A stretch of 64,000 nt of DNA from assembly GCF_009727055.1 (NCBI RefSeq), contig NC_052353.1:39509038-39573037 (forward strand), given 5' to 3'. Shown piece after piece: positions 1-11,472 of this stretch. The notes beneath the pieces are model-generated. The model saw only the letters and a program-made list of their open reading frames with translations, was not told where the DNA came from and did not search any database. This DNA is from Benincasa hispida (lineage: Eukaryota; Streptophyta; Magnoliopsida; Cucurbitales; Cucurbitaceae). The stretch's first letter is position 1; each line of letters starts with the position of its first letter. The translations under genes were made by a program, and so were the position numbers.

Positions 1-1
1 G

Positions 2-493
2 AAAGATGGGACCTCTGTTCGTGAACATGTCCTGGACATGATGGTCCACTTTAATGTGGTGGAAGTAAACGACGTTGTTTACGAAAGAAGTCAAGTCGGT
101 TTTATTCTTGAATCTCTTCCGAAGAGTTTTATGCAGTTCTGCACGAATGCACTCATGAATAAAATTGAATATAGCTTGACTACTCTGCTAAATGAGCTAC
201 AGGCTTACCAGACTATGTTGAAATCTAAAGGTTTGGAATCAGAAGTAAATGTTACTACCGCAGAGAAGGGAGGAATGTCCTTCAAGCCTGATGTTGCTTC
301 TTCTTCACAGAGTAAGAGTATTCCTGTTAAAAAGAACAAAGGGAAAAGGAAGAAGAAATCTGCTGGAAAGAAAGGCAAGAAAAACGCTACAGACAAAGGA
401 AAGTGTTTCCACTGAAACGAAGAAGGACATTGGAAGAGAAACTACCCACAGTACATTGTTGAGAAGAGAGCAGAGAAAGCAAAACAGGCAAAC
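2..493 (+). pseudogene. Ty1/copia gag, 5'-truncated by window edge (element R1)
   Basis: The reading frame enters the window at base 2 (KDGTSVREHVLDM) and continues as a typical copia Gag (UBN2-type) C-terminal half: the segment with SLPKSFMQF, then LLNELQAYQTML, then a Lys-rich tail (KKNKGKRKKKSAGKKGKK). It ends at a TGA at 413-415. That stop sits where the second Cys of the CCHC zinc knuckle should be: KCFH, stop, NEEGHWKRNYP. The last Cys is also replaced by Tyr. The same frame continues to a TAG near 493. Gag would package element RNA, but this copy has lost its nucleic-acid-binding knuckle. It belongs to the same family as the element at 52-59 kb, whose gag carries a related EHVLDM segment. 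Confidence 0.85.
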
Positions 494-955
494 TAGTTCA
501 TGAGGATCGCTTGCTCAACTTAACCAGTGGGAGTTGTTGCTGCTTGATGATAATATTACCTTCTTTTTGTTATCTTGTAAAGAACAGAATGTATATATTT
601 TTGTTATAAATGAAATGTTCATTTTCGGAAATTATGTATGTTCTATCTCATAGCAACTTCTGTTAAGGATAAAAAATAGCTAGAAATTAATTAGATCAAA
701 GTATAGTGAATTTAAAGATTTCTAGATCTATTTATTAAAGAGTTATTGAATTAACATTGTTAACAAGAGTTGTTAAGACAGGTTAGATGCGACTTACTCA
801 AAGAGTTGAGAGTACCTCAATGTAGTGTGAGGAAAGTATGACTTCCTGGTCATTATTGAGAATAAGATGCATTCTCCATATAGTTTAATAAAATTTCTAT
901 TATACACTAACATGTTTACAATGATTCTCTCGGAGTTTTAGTCCAAGTGGGAGTT
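494..955 (+). other. Deleted internal region of R1, ending in polypurine tract
   Basis: There is no open frame. Around 760-832 the DNA matches the integrase/RT linker of the copy at 55.70-55.77 kb (the stretch with AAGAGTTGAGAGT then CCTC.ATGTAGTG). Nearly all of pol between gag and this point is therefore missing. The 3' end (940-955, AGTCCAAGTGGGAGTT) is the polypurine tract abutting the LTR and is identical to the tract before 57601. Confidence 0.7.
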
Positions 956-2835
956 TGTTGGGTTTTATGTCCTAAAACACGTGATTTGTAAACAATAAAG
1001 CTTATCCTGAAAATTCAATAAGTTGTTATTGAATAAATATATTACTTATAGAAATCCAATAAACCTTAAAAGACCCATTACTATTACATGAGTACTTGAA
1101 CTTTATGTGGAGACATAAAAGTGGAACAGGTTTGAGTAAATAATCAAAATGATCTATAGTATATTAATAAGGTTGGGTGTCTTATTCTGGTAATATTATT
1201 GGATGTGGCCTACTCTGTGATTGTTACAAAGAGTTGTAAAGTGCTACAAACGAAGTGATCCTAATTTGCACATTGTATGATATGAGGAGTGGGGCGTCTT
1301 GTGCAAATGGGTTTGTACAAGATCGGACCACGAAATAAATACCTCTTACTTTATAACGCTTTTTTACTATTTAACACTGACTATTTTAAAGCGATAACCT
1401 AGGTAACTTGACCTTAATCTTGAGCAAACTATGAACTCCTGTTTATTCGGGATTATCCTTAGATTTGCATAGGTGAAGGTTGGTTCAATAGCGCCGACTC
1501 AATAAACTCCCATTTCAGGGGTAAGACCGGATAGATAGCTGAGGACATAGGGTGCAAGAAGGAATTCACTTCTACTCACTTTTAGAGATAGTGGAGAGGT
1601 TGTTCCTTTAAGTGTTGACTTTGAACAAGGGGCCCCACCCTCTCATTGGCTTGAGAGGGACTCCATTTGTTGATTGAATCACAAATCAAATATTCATTAG
1701 AGAATCAGTGGGACTTAAGGAATAAGAAGTAATCTTTAGGATAAAACATACATTTGACCCAGCCGTTATTACAAACGACCTGTGAAGGGTTAACTTACTA
1801 ATCATGGTTATATCGAGCTGACATAATATATCTACAGAGTTTAACTATGGGTTTTAGTGGAGTGGCCCATTAGTTAACGAATGGGATTAATTTGGTGTAA
1901 TGAGTTTAGACAATTAATCTTAGATCGTTGGAGCCCATGATCTGTAGATGCGCGAGATTCCTCTACTAGCTCGTAAATGGATTAGTTTTAGAGTATCATG
2001 ATAAGTTAATTTGAAACGTTCAAATTAGAATTAAAGGAATTAGTAATTATATGAGATATAATTACACGTTTAATTTTAAAAATTAAACGAAATTGGAGAA
2101 TTAATATTTAAATACGATTTAAATATATGAAGGTGGATTTGTGTAAAATTAATTTAATATTTGATATTAAATTAATTAAAATTAATTAAAATTAATTAAA
2201 TTTTTTAAATAATTATTTATTAATTTTATTAGAAAAAATTAATTTATTAAAATTAATAATATTTAAATTTTATAAATCAAATTGATTTTTGAAATCAATT
2301 TTGTAAAAATAGAAAAGTTGAAAAATTAAACACAAAATGGAATTTCGGTATTTTTTATTTACCTTCAAAGTAGCTCACACAAAACCCATAAACTTTTGTT
2401 TCAATAACTCCAAGCATGAGCTGCATCTCATGTAACCATCTTCTTTGCATGATAGTCTGCAATATATTGATAAGATTGAAGTGGAATTGAGGAATACAAT
2501 CGATAGAATTTTTGCTGAAAATTCGAGTTGAAGAAGGTGTTTTTCAAGTGAGTTGCTGCCATGAGTTCTTGTCCAAGTTCCTTTCATTCAAGCTTATTTT
2601 GAGTCTCACAACTCAATCTAGAGCTCCAAGAGAATAGTGAGGAAGATCTTGAGGTGGTCTACAACAAGATTTGGAGAAATCTGCAGCTGGAATCAAGCTT
2701 TGAAAAAGTTCTACAAAGATTTGACTTAAAACCCACTTGTTTCTGCAAGAATATGCTTTAGTTTCTGTCAAAATTAATGAATTAGAGTGCTTATTGATCC
2801 TTGTTACTTCCACTACTTGCTGATACATTCCAACA
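956..2835 (+). repeat. 3' LTR of copia element R1 (1880 bp)
   Basis: It starts TGTTGGG directly after the polypurine tract and ends TTCCAACA, giving the TGTTGG/CCAACA inverted ends expected of an LTR. It aligns along its length with the LTR at 57601-59462, including the shared blocks ATGTCCTAAAAC, CTCACAAATGGA-like and the AT-rich stretch with repeated AATTAA. Length near 1.9 kb is long for copia. The 5' partner lies outside the window, so no target duplication can be checked. Short ORFs inside it are not genes. Confidence 0.85.
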
Positions 2836-3827
2836 AAAATATATTATTGGGGGAGAAAAAACATATGCATGGAGGAAAGAGAATATACTGGGAGAGAGAG
2901 TATGCATGGGGTAAAAAAGTATGCATGGAGGAGAGAAAAATACATAAATAAATAAATAGCCACTAATTAAGAAGCACAGACACAACGAGTAATAAATAAC
3001 CACTAACCATGAAACATGTTAATTCTTCAAAATTAATTTTGATGATATGAAAATTGCATTTAAAAGTGAAAAATTGAAAACTAAATTAATTTTGAGTAAT
3101 AAAAAATGTGTTTTCGAGTGATTTTAAAAATGAAAAAAGTGATTTTTAATGATTTTAAAATCACTCCTAAACATGCACTAAAATAAAATGGGTTGTAGGT
3201 TTAGCTTTTTAAATGGTTGGGCTTAAATTTGAAAAAAAAGTTGATTCATGTATCCCCTTCACGCTTCACGTATTTGGAAGCAAATATGCGTATCTGAAAA
3301 TTAAAAATATAAATAAAATTAGATACTTCAAATCACATATCTAGATGTATCCGTATCTGATATCGATTCTTTGTACAATTAGAAGTATCTGTGCTTCCTA
3401 GGCCATTGATATTAGTGAAAATAGAGAGACCAATAGGTCTTTTTTGTAAAAAAAAATAAAAAATGACAAGACATTAAGTGCTATTCTTAGGACCTTTTAT
3501 GTATAAATCTCTTTTAACAAATTCAACTAAAGTTGGTGGGCCAAACATTGCATTATTGGTTTAACCCAAACAACATCTATTTTTTTTAGTACAATTAGGA
3601 GTAGGGAGATTTGAATCACAGATCGTGTGCTTACTAATTGACAAACAACTTCTAATTATTAATAGTTATTGATGAAAAGTGTGTGTGCCACCGAGAAAGG
3701 ACTCCAAAACAAAGGTATTTATGGGCACTGCAACTTCAACATGGCTTTGTACCATAATCTTTTCTTCTTCTTTCTTTCTTTGACCGTTCTCTGCATTTGA
3801 TAGTTAGTGATTTCATGATTGACAAAA

Positions 3828-3965
3828 ATGGCATCCAATGTTTTCTCCATAGTCCCAATATCCAAAAACGCTTCTCAATTTCAAGTGGTGCCAAAAACTC
3901 TTGAAGCCAACATGAACACCAAAAATATTCTCTTAAACGAAGGTATTCGTGCTCAGAAAGATTGA
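3828..3965 (+). CDS. Possible small ORF, 45 aa, unrecognised
   Basis: ATG at 3828 lies in a good plant start context (ACAAAAATGGC) and follows a CT-rich, 5'-UTR-like leader. The frame runs 45 codons (MASNVFSIVPISKN at the start, GIRAQKD at the end) to TGA. The N-terminus is Ser/hydroxyl-rich without acidic residues, which could be an organellar targeting start or chance. It could also be a first exon, since GAAGGTATTCG near 3940 could be a splice donor. I do not recognise the product. Expression data would be needed to call it real. Confidence 0.25.
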   Translation: MASNVFSIVPISKNASQFQVVPKTLEANMNTKNILLNEGIRAQKD

Positions 3966-4766
3966 GGTATTGCCCATTTTATCGCTATCTTTAGACGACG
4001 TTTCTATCAACATCGACAGTTTAAACCTTGAATATTCCTAAAAAATTAGATAAACACATGAGATTTCGTCTCGAAAACCAAGGAGTAACACATGTATCAT
4101 ATATAAAAATTGTGAGTTCTCTTAATCCTTTCGATGTCGGATCCTTAACATACTCTGTCAAGATTGTGGTCTTAACCTAACATATAAAAATTGTGAAGTC
4201 CCTCTGTCTTTCTAATGTAGGAACTTCAACATGTCTCGTCAAGATGATGTTTTATGAGTTCACCATTCTTGGGTTAGATCTATTTTTTTTTCGATAGAAT
4301 ACTCCCGTGGACTAAAAATTGAGGTTTCTTTATCTTTTCGATGTGAGATCCTTGAGAATGCCCAATAAGGTTATAGATGAATTCTCAATAGTATTTCTAA
4401 TTAATGAAAAACATCTCATAGATAATTTTATTGATATTATCAAAGAGAGAGAATAACAAAATGAATCGTACGTTTTATGAAGCTTATCTAATAACCTAGG
4501 AGATCACGAAAAATCTTCTCTCCATGAACTCTGGAAAACTTTTAAAAGTTAGTTTAGATTGTTTTGTTAATTTAGTTCGATATTGAGCTAAACATCATAA
4601 AATCTTTATTTATGCATTTTAGCCCTTGGATCTTTATTTATTTATTATTTTTCTTTTAAAGAAAAACTCACGTTTCATGTTGAAAATTCTCGAACACAGG
4701 TCTGTCAACCATGGAAATAAATACTGAAACTTTCATGACTTCAATTATAGCATGGCTGAACCAAAC

Positions 4767-4767
<1 letters not shown>

Positions 4768-4820
<53 letters not shown>
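4768..4820. repeat. (TTA)n microsatellite
   Basis: About 17 uninterrupted TTA units. On the minus strand it reads as poly-Asn, a spurious coding signal. Confidence 0.95.
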
Positions 4821-4821
<1 letters not shown>

Positions 4822-5632
4822 TTGAATATATAAGGGGAAAAAAGGTTGATAGAGTAAAAGTAAGAGAAGAACATAGAAATTAATGAAATTGGGAAAGGAA
4901 AGGAGACAGCTTGGTTTTTTATTAAATATATTTAGGTACTTGAGAAATTAAAAAAAAAAAAGAAAGAAAGACATATTTTTCAGAAAAGCCATTTAATTTT
5001 TCTGAAACCCAATTGAAATGATCTTATGTTTTTGTCCTTTGTCCTCTCACATTCATAATCTGTCATATTTTACAACCAAATGTTAAAAGCAAAGATAAGA
5101 AATGAAATATTCAATGTTTTGCTAAATTTTTGAAAAAGACATTGAATGCCATAAAGTTCAAGAATTTAATTTGGCTAGCTACAAGGTTGTTGTAAAGAAT
5201 AATGTGTTTCATTTTAGGACAATTGTTTTGTTTAGCACTGTTTTATTAGTATGTGTTAATAAAGAAAAAAACACCTATGTTGGTTATGGGTTATCAATAC
5301 TTTTTCCTTAAACAAAGGGATCTTTACTTCTTTTTTTTCTTTTTCTTTTTGAAAATTACAAATCCAAATATTTATTTTTATAGGGTCTAGGGTTTATCAT
5401 TGGAAAACCTAAGGCTTATTGACTAAGTTTGGGATTACTGTAGTTTCTAAAATAATTATGCTTATAGGAAAGTCATAGGTAACATAAAGTAAATTAGTGT
5501 TTGATCAATTTTAATTATAATTTTAATTATAAACTTGAAGAAAACTTATTATGGTGTAGGTAAAATTATTAAAAAAAAAAAATTATTGTGATATAGCTTG
5601 TAATGGCTAAAATAGATTTGCATTGTTTCATC

Positions 5633-5967
5633 TATGGGTATACATAGTTCGGATTGGAAGATTTTTGTGGACTAACCCAAAAATTTGGGTTGGCTAATAA
5701 TGAACTCTATTAGTTCTTTTTTGGAAGGTCAACCCAACCCAACCCAACCCAAAATTTTCGGGTTGGGCCGGGTTGGGTAACCATTTTTTTAATTTTAATT
5801 TGACTGTTTTTTCCGTTATATATATATATATACGGGTCGGGTCGACCTGAAATGGGGTAACCCTTGACCCAACCCGAATTTAATATTTTTTAACATTTTT
5901 AACCCAACCCAATTCTTGCGGTTTGGGTTGGATAGTCTGGGTTGGTCGGGTTTTTTGAACACCCCTA
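5633..5967 (-). mobile_element. hAT-type MITE, copy 1 (335 bp)
   Basis: The element is bounded by a perfect 8-bp duplication GTTTCATC (5625-5632 and 5968-5975). Its ends are TATGGGTATACA and AACACCCCTA, a decayed form of the TAGGGGTGT/ACACCCCTA terminal repeat. The interior is rich in CCCAACCC/GGGTTGGG with a central (TA)n. It aligns in reverse complement with 19448-19822. Short size, no ORF, 8-bp target duplication and the terminal sequence all fit non-autonomous hAT elements. Confidence 0.88.
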
Positions 5968-8900
5968 GTTTCATCTGTTATAAGTGATTTTGGACCAAAT
6001 GACATAATTGGCATCAAGTAAAAAAACAACAAAATCAAGAAGATAGCAAGATTCAGGATGAAAGTGATAACTTAAGGATGAAAATGGGCCTAGAAAAGGT
6101 AGATGACTTGCTTGAGGTCGAGCCTTACAAAATATCTAATGGGGTATGTCTCACACATGTCCGGACCCAAGGGATCATCTTAGCCTAAGATTCTTAGGCA
6201 TAAAATATTGTTAAAAGAAGATGCTTGGTTGAGGCCAACCCGAGCAAATACCAAACGGGGTATACTCAACTCAAAGGACAACCTCAATCAACTCAGCAAC
6301 CTTATGAGGAAGGGCCTAGGTCAATTACATCTATAAATACATCATGAAGTTTCAGAGAGAAGTAAGTTCATTTTAGTACTCAAAACTTTTTATTTGCAAG
6401 CCGTACAATAATGTGCAGATTTTTCCATCTTGCAGGTCACATACAAATTTATTATTACTGACAACTGTTATGTGAAGATCGGGTGCATTTGCTTCTGCTC
6501 GGATTTTAGCCTCAACATCATCTGTTGTTTTTATTGATATTAAATATATTTTATTCTAACTTAAGCATTTATAAATTGATATGATGTAAATGGTAAGTTA
6601 TTTTGGTTAATCTCAATTCTTTGATGAAATTTAAGAAAAATAATTGTTATAAATGCTTAGATTATTATTGATATTATTAGATTTGTTTTAGAGAAATATA
6701 TTTGATTTGGTTTAGGTTTGCTTAGTAATTGAATTATAATTTGAATACTTTTCATGTCATTATATATATATATATATATATAAAGATATGACTGAAATTT
6801 AGCTAGGAGGTACATGATTTCCAACCTGCAACAGACTTTCAAATGAATGAATAATTAGTTGAACATAAGATAAAACTTAAAAGTTAGTTTGGTAGGGAAT
6901 TCAAAAATAAAAATTTGAAAATAAGCAATTCAATGAAAAAATAAAGTTATATTTCATGTATTCAGATATGTGTTTAGTAAAAAATTAGTTTCTAATTTAA
7001 ATAATTGTTTAAATTGTGTTTGATATTATATTTATAAATTATAAACTAGTTGTAGTTACTCATTAAATATTAGTTGATAATAAATTATTGTTAACTTATT
7101 TATGTTAAAAAAAATAATAACTATTATTTTGTAATATTATATAGTTTGTAATACCTTATATATACATATTTTAATTTTAAAAAATGAAGTGAGTTCATAA
7201 CATGATACACTATATTTCTAAATGTTTTTATCTTTATTGAATATAATTTTACATTTTAAAATTTAAAATTCAAAATTTGAATACAATGAAAACATGAAAG
7301 TGAATTTTTCCAAAATTTACACTATTTGGATCACAGGATCTTAGAACATTTCTCAAAAATAAAACTTAAATAGTTTGTCAAATTCATATTTAGCAACATA
7401 AAACAAAATATGAATTATCAACCAAATAGATTCAAAGATTCTAACTAAATTGCTTCTTATCAATGTTAGGGACGGTTAGTTTATGACTAAATTGTTGTGA
7501 TTTGGATATAACGGCTAAAATAGACTTATTATCAAATTCGCAATTTTGGTTTCTAATCTATCATTTTAAACTAATTTATTAAACTTAATTTATATTTTGT
7601 TTGCTCTAAATGATGTTAAAGTATAAGAGAAGTAATTGCAATAAAAAACAGTATAAGGTATTTTTTGAAAAGGTTGTTGCATTGAGCTAATCAATTTGAA
7701 AAATTAGGATATAGAACTTCATGAGAAAGGTAAAATGTATATAAAAAAAATGTATATATTAATACCAAAAAAAAAAAAATAGAGAGATTTCACAAATTTC
7801 ATAAGATGCATGAGTTATCCAATTGATTTTAAGATGAAATTAAAAAAAGAGATTTATAGCCCGTTTGTATTGATTTAAGAAAAAAATGTTTTTTTTTTCA
7901 AAAAACTCATTTTTATTTAAACATTTTTATAAAAATTGATTAAAATATACTTGAAAACTATTTTGAGTGGTTGTCAAACATTCCAATTTCATTAAAATGA
8001 CTTATTTTTTAAATAACACTTGAAAATGAAATCCAAATACACTTTTAACCAAAAGTCATTATCTTTAGAGGACATGTTGAGAGGATCCTAATTTTTTTAC
8101 CATATAAAATTTAAAAGATAGTCTTCATTCTACGAGAATTTACTTTTAAAAGCTAGTAGAGAATAAATTTTAAAAAGTATGTGAATGACCCTATGTGTTA
8201 AAATGTGATTTGAATAGATTATTTCACAATCAATTTTTTTTCAAACAAAAAATCATTAGAATTCATTTGTAATCACTTTCAACCCTCTCAAAATTAATTT
8301 TAAATGCAGCCCAAGGGAGGTGGTCTTGAAGTAGTTCATTTTTATCATTCTAACATCACTCAAAAGACTTATTTTTAAGTATTCAAAATCAATACCTAAT
8401 TTTATCGTAAATCAAACACTACATCGATTTAGGTCTTTTAAAATTGCTCCCAACATGATATTGTTCATGTGACTTGTATTTGAATTTTGTGGATGTACAT
8501 AGAATCTATTTAAATCGATAAAAATAATTAAAGGTACGTTTCATAATGATTTAATTTATTGTTGAGGATCCCACATTGAAAAAATCAAAAGATCTCACCA
8601 TTTTTATAAGATATATGAACTAATTCTCTCATTACTAAATTGGTTTTAAGATAAAAGATCAAGTTATCTAATATGATTTGTACAAGAAGCTTGCAAACGT
8701 TTCTACCTGTATAAGAGTAGTCGTACTAGTGGGTAAAAAATATATCACTAGAGTCCATTTTGGAGGGTAAGATTTGAAATGGTAATCCCAAATTACTAAG
8801 AGAAGGGTGTGGTTATTTTAAATATGGACCTCAAAAGAATCCCTCCTTTAAAGAGTAAAAATGTTCTCAGAGGAAGCATGTCCCTGCAGCCAATATATCT

Positions 8901-11044
8901 GACTTTCTCAGACAAAATTTGGGCATCTTTTCGGCAGCCCTATAATGATCCTAAAAGCCTTCATTCATTATTTTTCAGACAAGTTCAAAGAATCAAAGGC
9001 TATTTTGGTGTTAAGAAAGAATCAAATTTTGTTAAGAGAGGTAAAAAACAAACCATAGGTAGAGTTATTGTTGTGGTTAATAAAAAAATATATATATATA
9101 TATATTGTACAGAAAATAAAGGGAACTGTTATTGGAAGTAAAAGTACAAAGTCAGAGCCTGGAATTGCATGAGAAAAGCTATGGTTCAATGCTTAAATAA
9201 AATGAAAGGTACAAAAATTACTGCTCATAAATTAAAAGGGGCTTTCTCTGATATTGATAGCAAATGAGAGTATGGGGGTTTGGCCAACATTCATTTATTT
9301 GGAGGCATGGATGATTACAACATCATGGGGCTTAAGGGTACCACACGAACTCATTGCTCATTTAAATTAACTTTATGCTTTCATTTTCAAAATTGCTTTC
9401 CAATAAGTTGATGTCACTTGTTAGGTTGATTCAAAATGTGTTAGGTTTATTATAGTCCGTTTGATAATATTCTTGTTTCGGACTTTTTTCCTTCGATTGA
9501 CTATTTGATAATTGTTTATATTTTCTCGTTTCTTTCATTGAAAAAGAAAATTATAAATGTGTTTGGTAATCTATATAGTTTCTTATTTTCTAAAATTTTA
9601 AATTAAAAAGATAAACGTTGGTATAAAAATTAATTTCAAAATTTAAAAATATATAAGTCACATGTGATAAAATATTATTTTTGTTTATGTTATAGAAAAT
9701 AAGAACGTTGATTTTGTTGTTTCCAAGATTTGAAAAATCGGAACGAAAAACAAAAACAATTATCAAGCATTCCTATTTCTAGAAAACTAGAAAGAAGAGA
9801 TAAAATAAAAATATGAATGTTATCAAATGATTCCTAAACGATTCACCTTCATTATTGGGTAGTCCAATCCAACCTGACTCAAAAAAGTGAAAATCCAAAC
9901 TCGGTCCAAGCTCAAATCCAAGGCCCAAGACATTGTTTGGGTTTGGATCGTGTTAGCCTAATCTTCAATAGTCAAGCCCATGGCTCAACTCTAGGCTTGG
10001 TCCACTAAATTAAAGTTTTGGTAAAGCTGGGTCAACCTATTAGATTTGTCCCTTCAATATTGATGGTTTACTTCTTTAAAGATATATATGTATATTTTAT
10101 ATTTTTAATGAAAATATTTTTAAAATTGTTCATGGCGAGGAACTTTATTTGTTTTTCAACATAGATGTGCTTGGAGTGAACTTCCCCGTAGTTTTTATTT
10201 TTATTAAATTTATTTAAATTATTTTCTATATTTATTATTTTATCTAGATAAAATTATTAATATTATAAAGTTTTATATTTAGTATTTAATTTCCTTAAAA
10301 AAAATTATTTGCTTTTAACACTTAAAAATTATATGTTACCTACGAACTATGATATATTTAATATATTTAAAAAATGAGGTTAAAAATTTACTTTCTTAAT
10401 ATATAAAAAATTTTATATGAAAACTATACATGTACATACATATTTGGGTTGAGTATTCAATGATAAGTTCACTAAGCAAGTCCGATGAGTCGATCAAAAT
10501 ATGGTACAAGATAGTCAGTTCATGGGTTAGTCCGATTTTTAAAATGGTGATCCATATCCAATCAAATGAGTAAATGGGCTTATAGGCTAGGTTGATCAAT
10601 CATTAACTTTGGGCTACATTTGGGCTAGGCTTGAGTAGGTCTTTTGGCTTTGGGTTCACTGATGAGATTGATATACAGTTGAAACTATCTTGGATTTTAT
10701 TGGAGTACAATAACAATTGTGGGGACGAGAAGTCGAACTGATGACCACAAGGGAGGAAGTTGCATGTCAATTACCATTGACTTAAACTCAATTTGATTAT
10801 ATGGTTCAAACTAATATGTTGTGTGTTACATATATAACAAAATAAATGGATGAGTTAGTAAATTTATTTATACCAATACTTGAACACTTTTTGTTTTCAC
10901 TTGTTGACTTATGATTTGAATATTTAAGTTAAACTATGTGAATCAATCGAAAAACTTTGATGATTTACAATTTATTTAATCAATGTTTTAATACTATCTA
11001 GGATAGAAAAGGGGGAGTTTTCAAAATTTTAAAAAATAAGGAAA
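5968..11044. other. AT-rich intergenic region without recognised genes
   Basis: Sequence 6090-6500 is less AT-rich, has a TATAAATA at about 6334, and may be a decayed LTR, but I could not define ends. There are (TA)n tracts at 6761-6782 and about 9088-9104. A 110-codon open frame at 8809-9141 resembles no family, ends in a low-complexity run and reads through a TA repeat; I do not call it. Sequence 9860-10020 and 10440-10650 is CCCAA/GGGCT-rich, perhaps further decayed relatives of the hAT MITE. Confidence 0.5.
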
Positions 11045-11210
11045 ACTATCTATACAAAATAGTAAAATTTTACTCTTATTTGATAGAGGGTGATAGAAAT
11101 CTATCAGTATCTATCAATGATAAAAATTAATAGAAATCTATCGTTGATAGACGTTGATAGAAGTTAATCAGTGTCTATTAGTATTTTTTTGCTATTCATG
11201 TAAATAGCTT
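11045..11210. repeat. Palindromic GATAGA repeat, MITE-like, copy 1
   Basis: Inverted flanks (CTATACAAAATAGTAAAATT at left; a matching TTTTTGCTATTCATGTAAATAG at right) enclose repeated GATAGA/TCTATC words such as ATCTATCGTTGATAGACG. The same design recurs at 59517-59632 and, decayed, at about 45900-46140. It is non-coding and could fold into a hairpin. Confidence 0.55.
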
Positions 11211-11440
11211 GATAGTTTTTTATTTGTGAAAATTTTTCATAAAAGAAAGAGGAGCTAATCAACAAATTTTTTCTTTTAAAAAAAAAAGTTTGCTAAAGGG
11301 CGAGGGCTCGTTCCACCTCATTTGTGATATAACGTTGGGATGCGTTCATAGATTGTTGATGCTTTTCTATGATGATCAAATCACTATAGGCTAATTTGAA
11401 ACTTAAACCTTTTTATCAACTACAAGAACTTCTTTATGAG

Positions 11441-11472
<32 letters not shown>

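Larger units (their letters stand above)
2836..5632. other. AT-rich intergenic sequence, no supported gene except a small ORF
   Basis: At 2855-2940 a few imperfect GCATGGRGGA-type short repeats occur. The block near 3530 (AAAGTTGGTGGGCCAAAC) recurs near 41000, so part of it is dispersed repeat. Otherwise I see homopolymer-rich sequence without coding character. Confidence 0.6.

Noticed and set aside
4668..4874. Poly-Asn frame on the minus strand
   Set aside because: Created by the (TTA)n microsatellite.
6090..6500. Possible gypsy-type LTR with TATAAATA
   Set aside because: Could not find TG/CA ends, primer site or target duplication; left as unassigned.
8809..9141. 110-codon open frame on the plus strand
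   Set aside because: No family motif, passes through a (TA)n run (poly Tyr-Ile), and composition is that of the flanking non-coding DNA.
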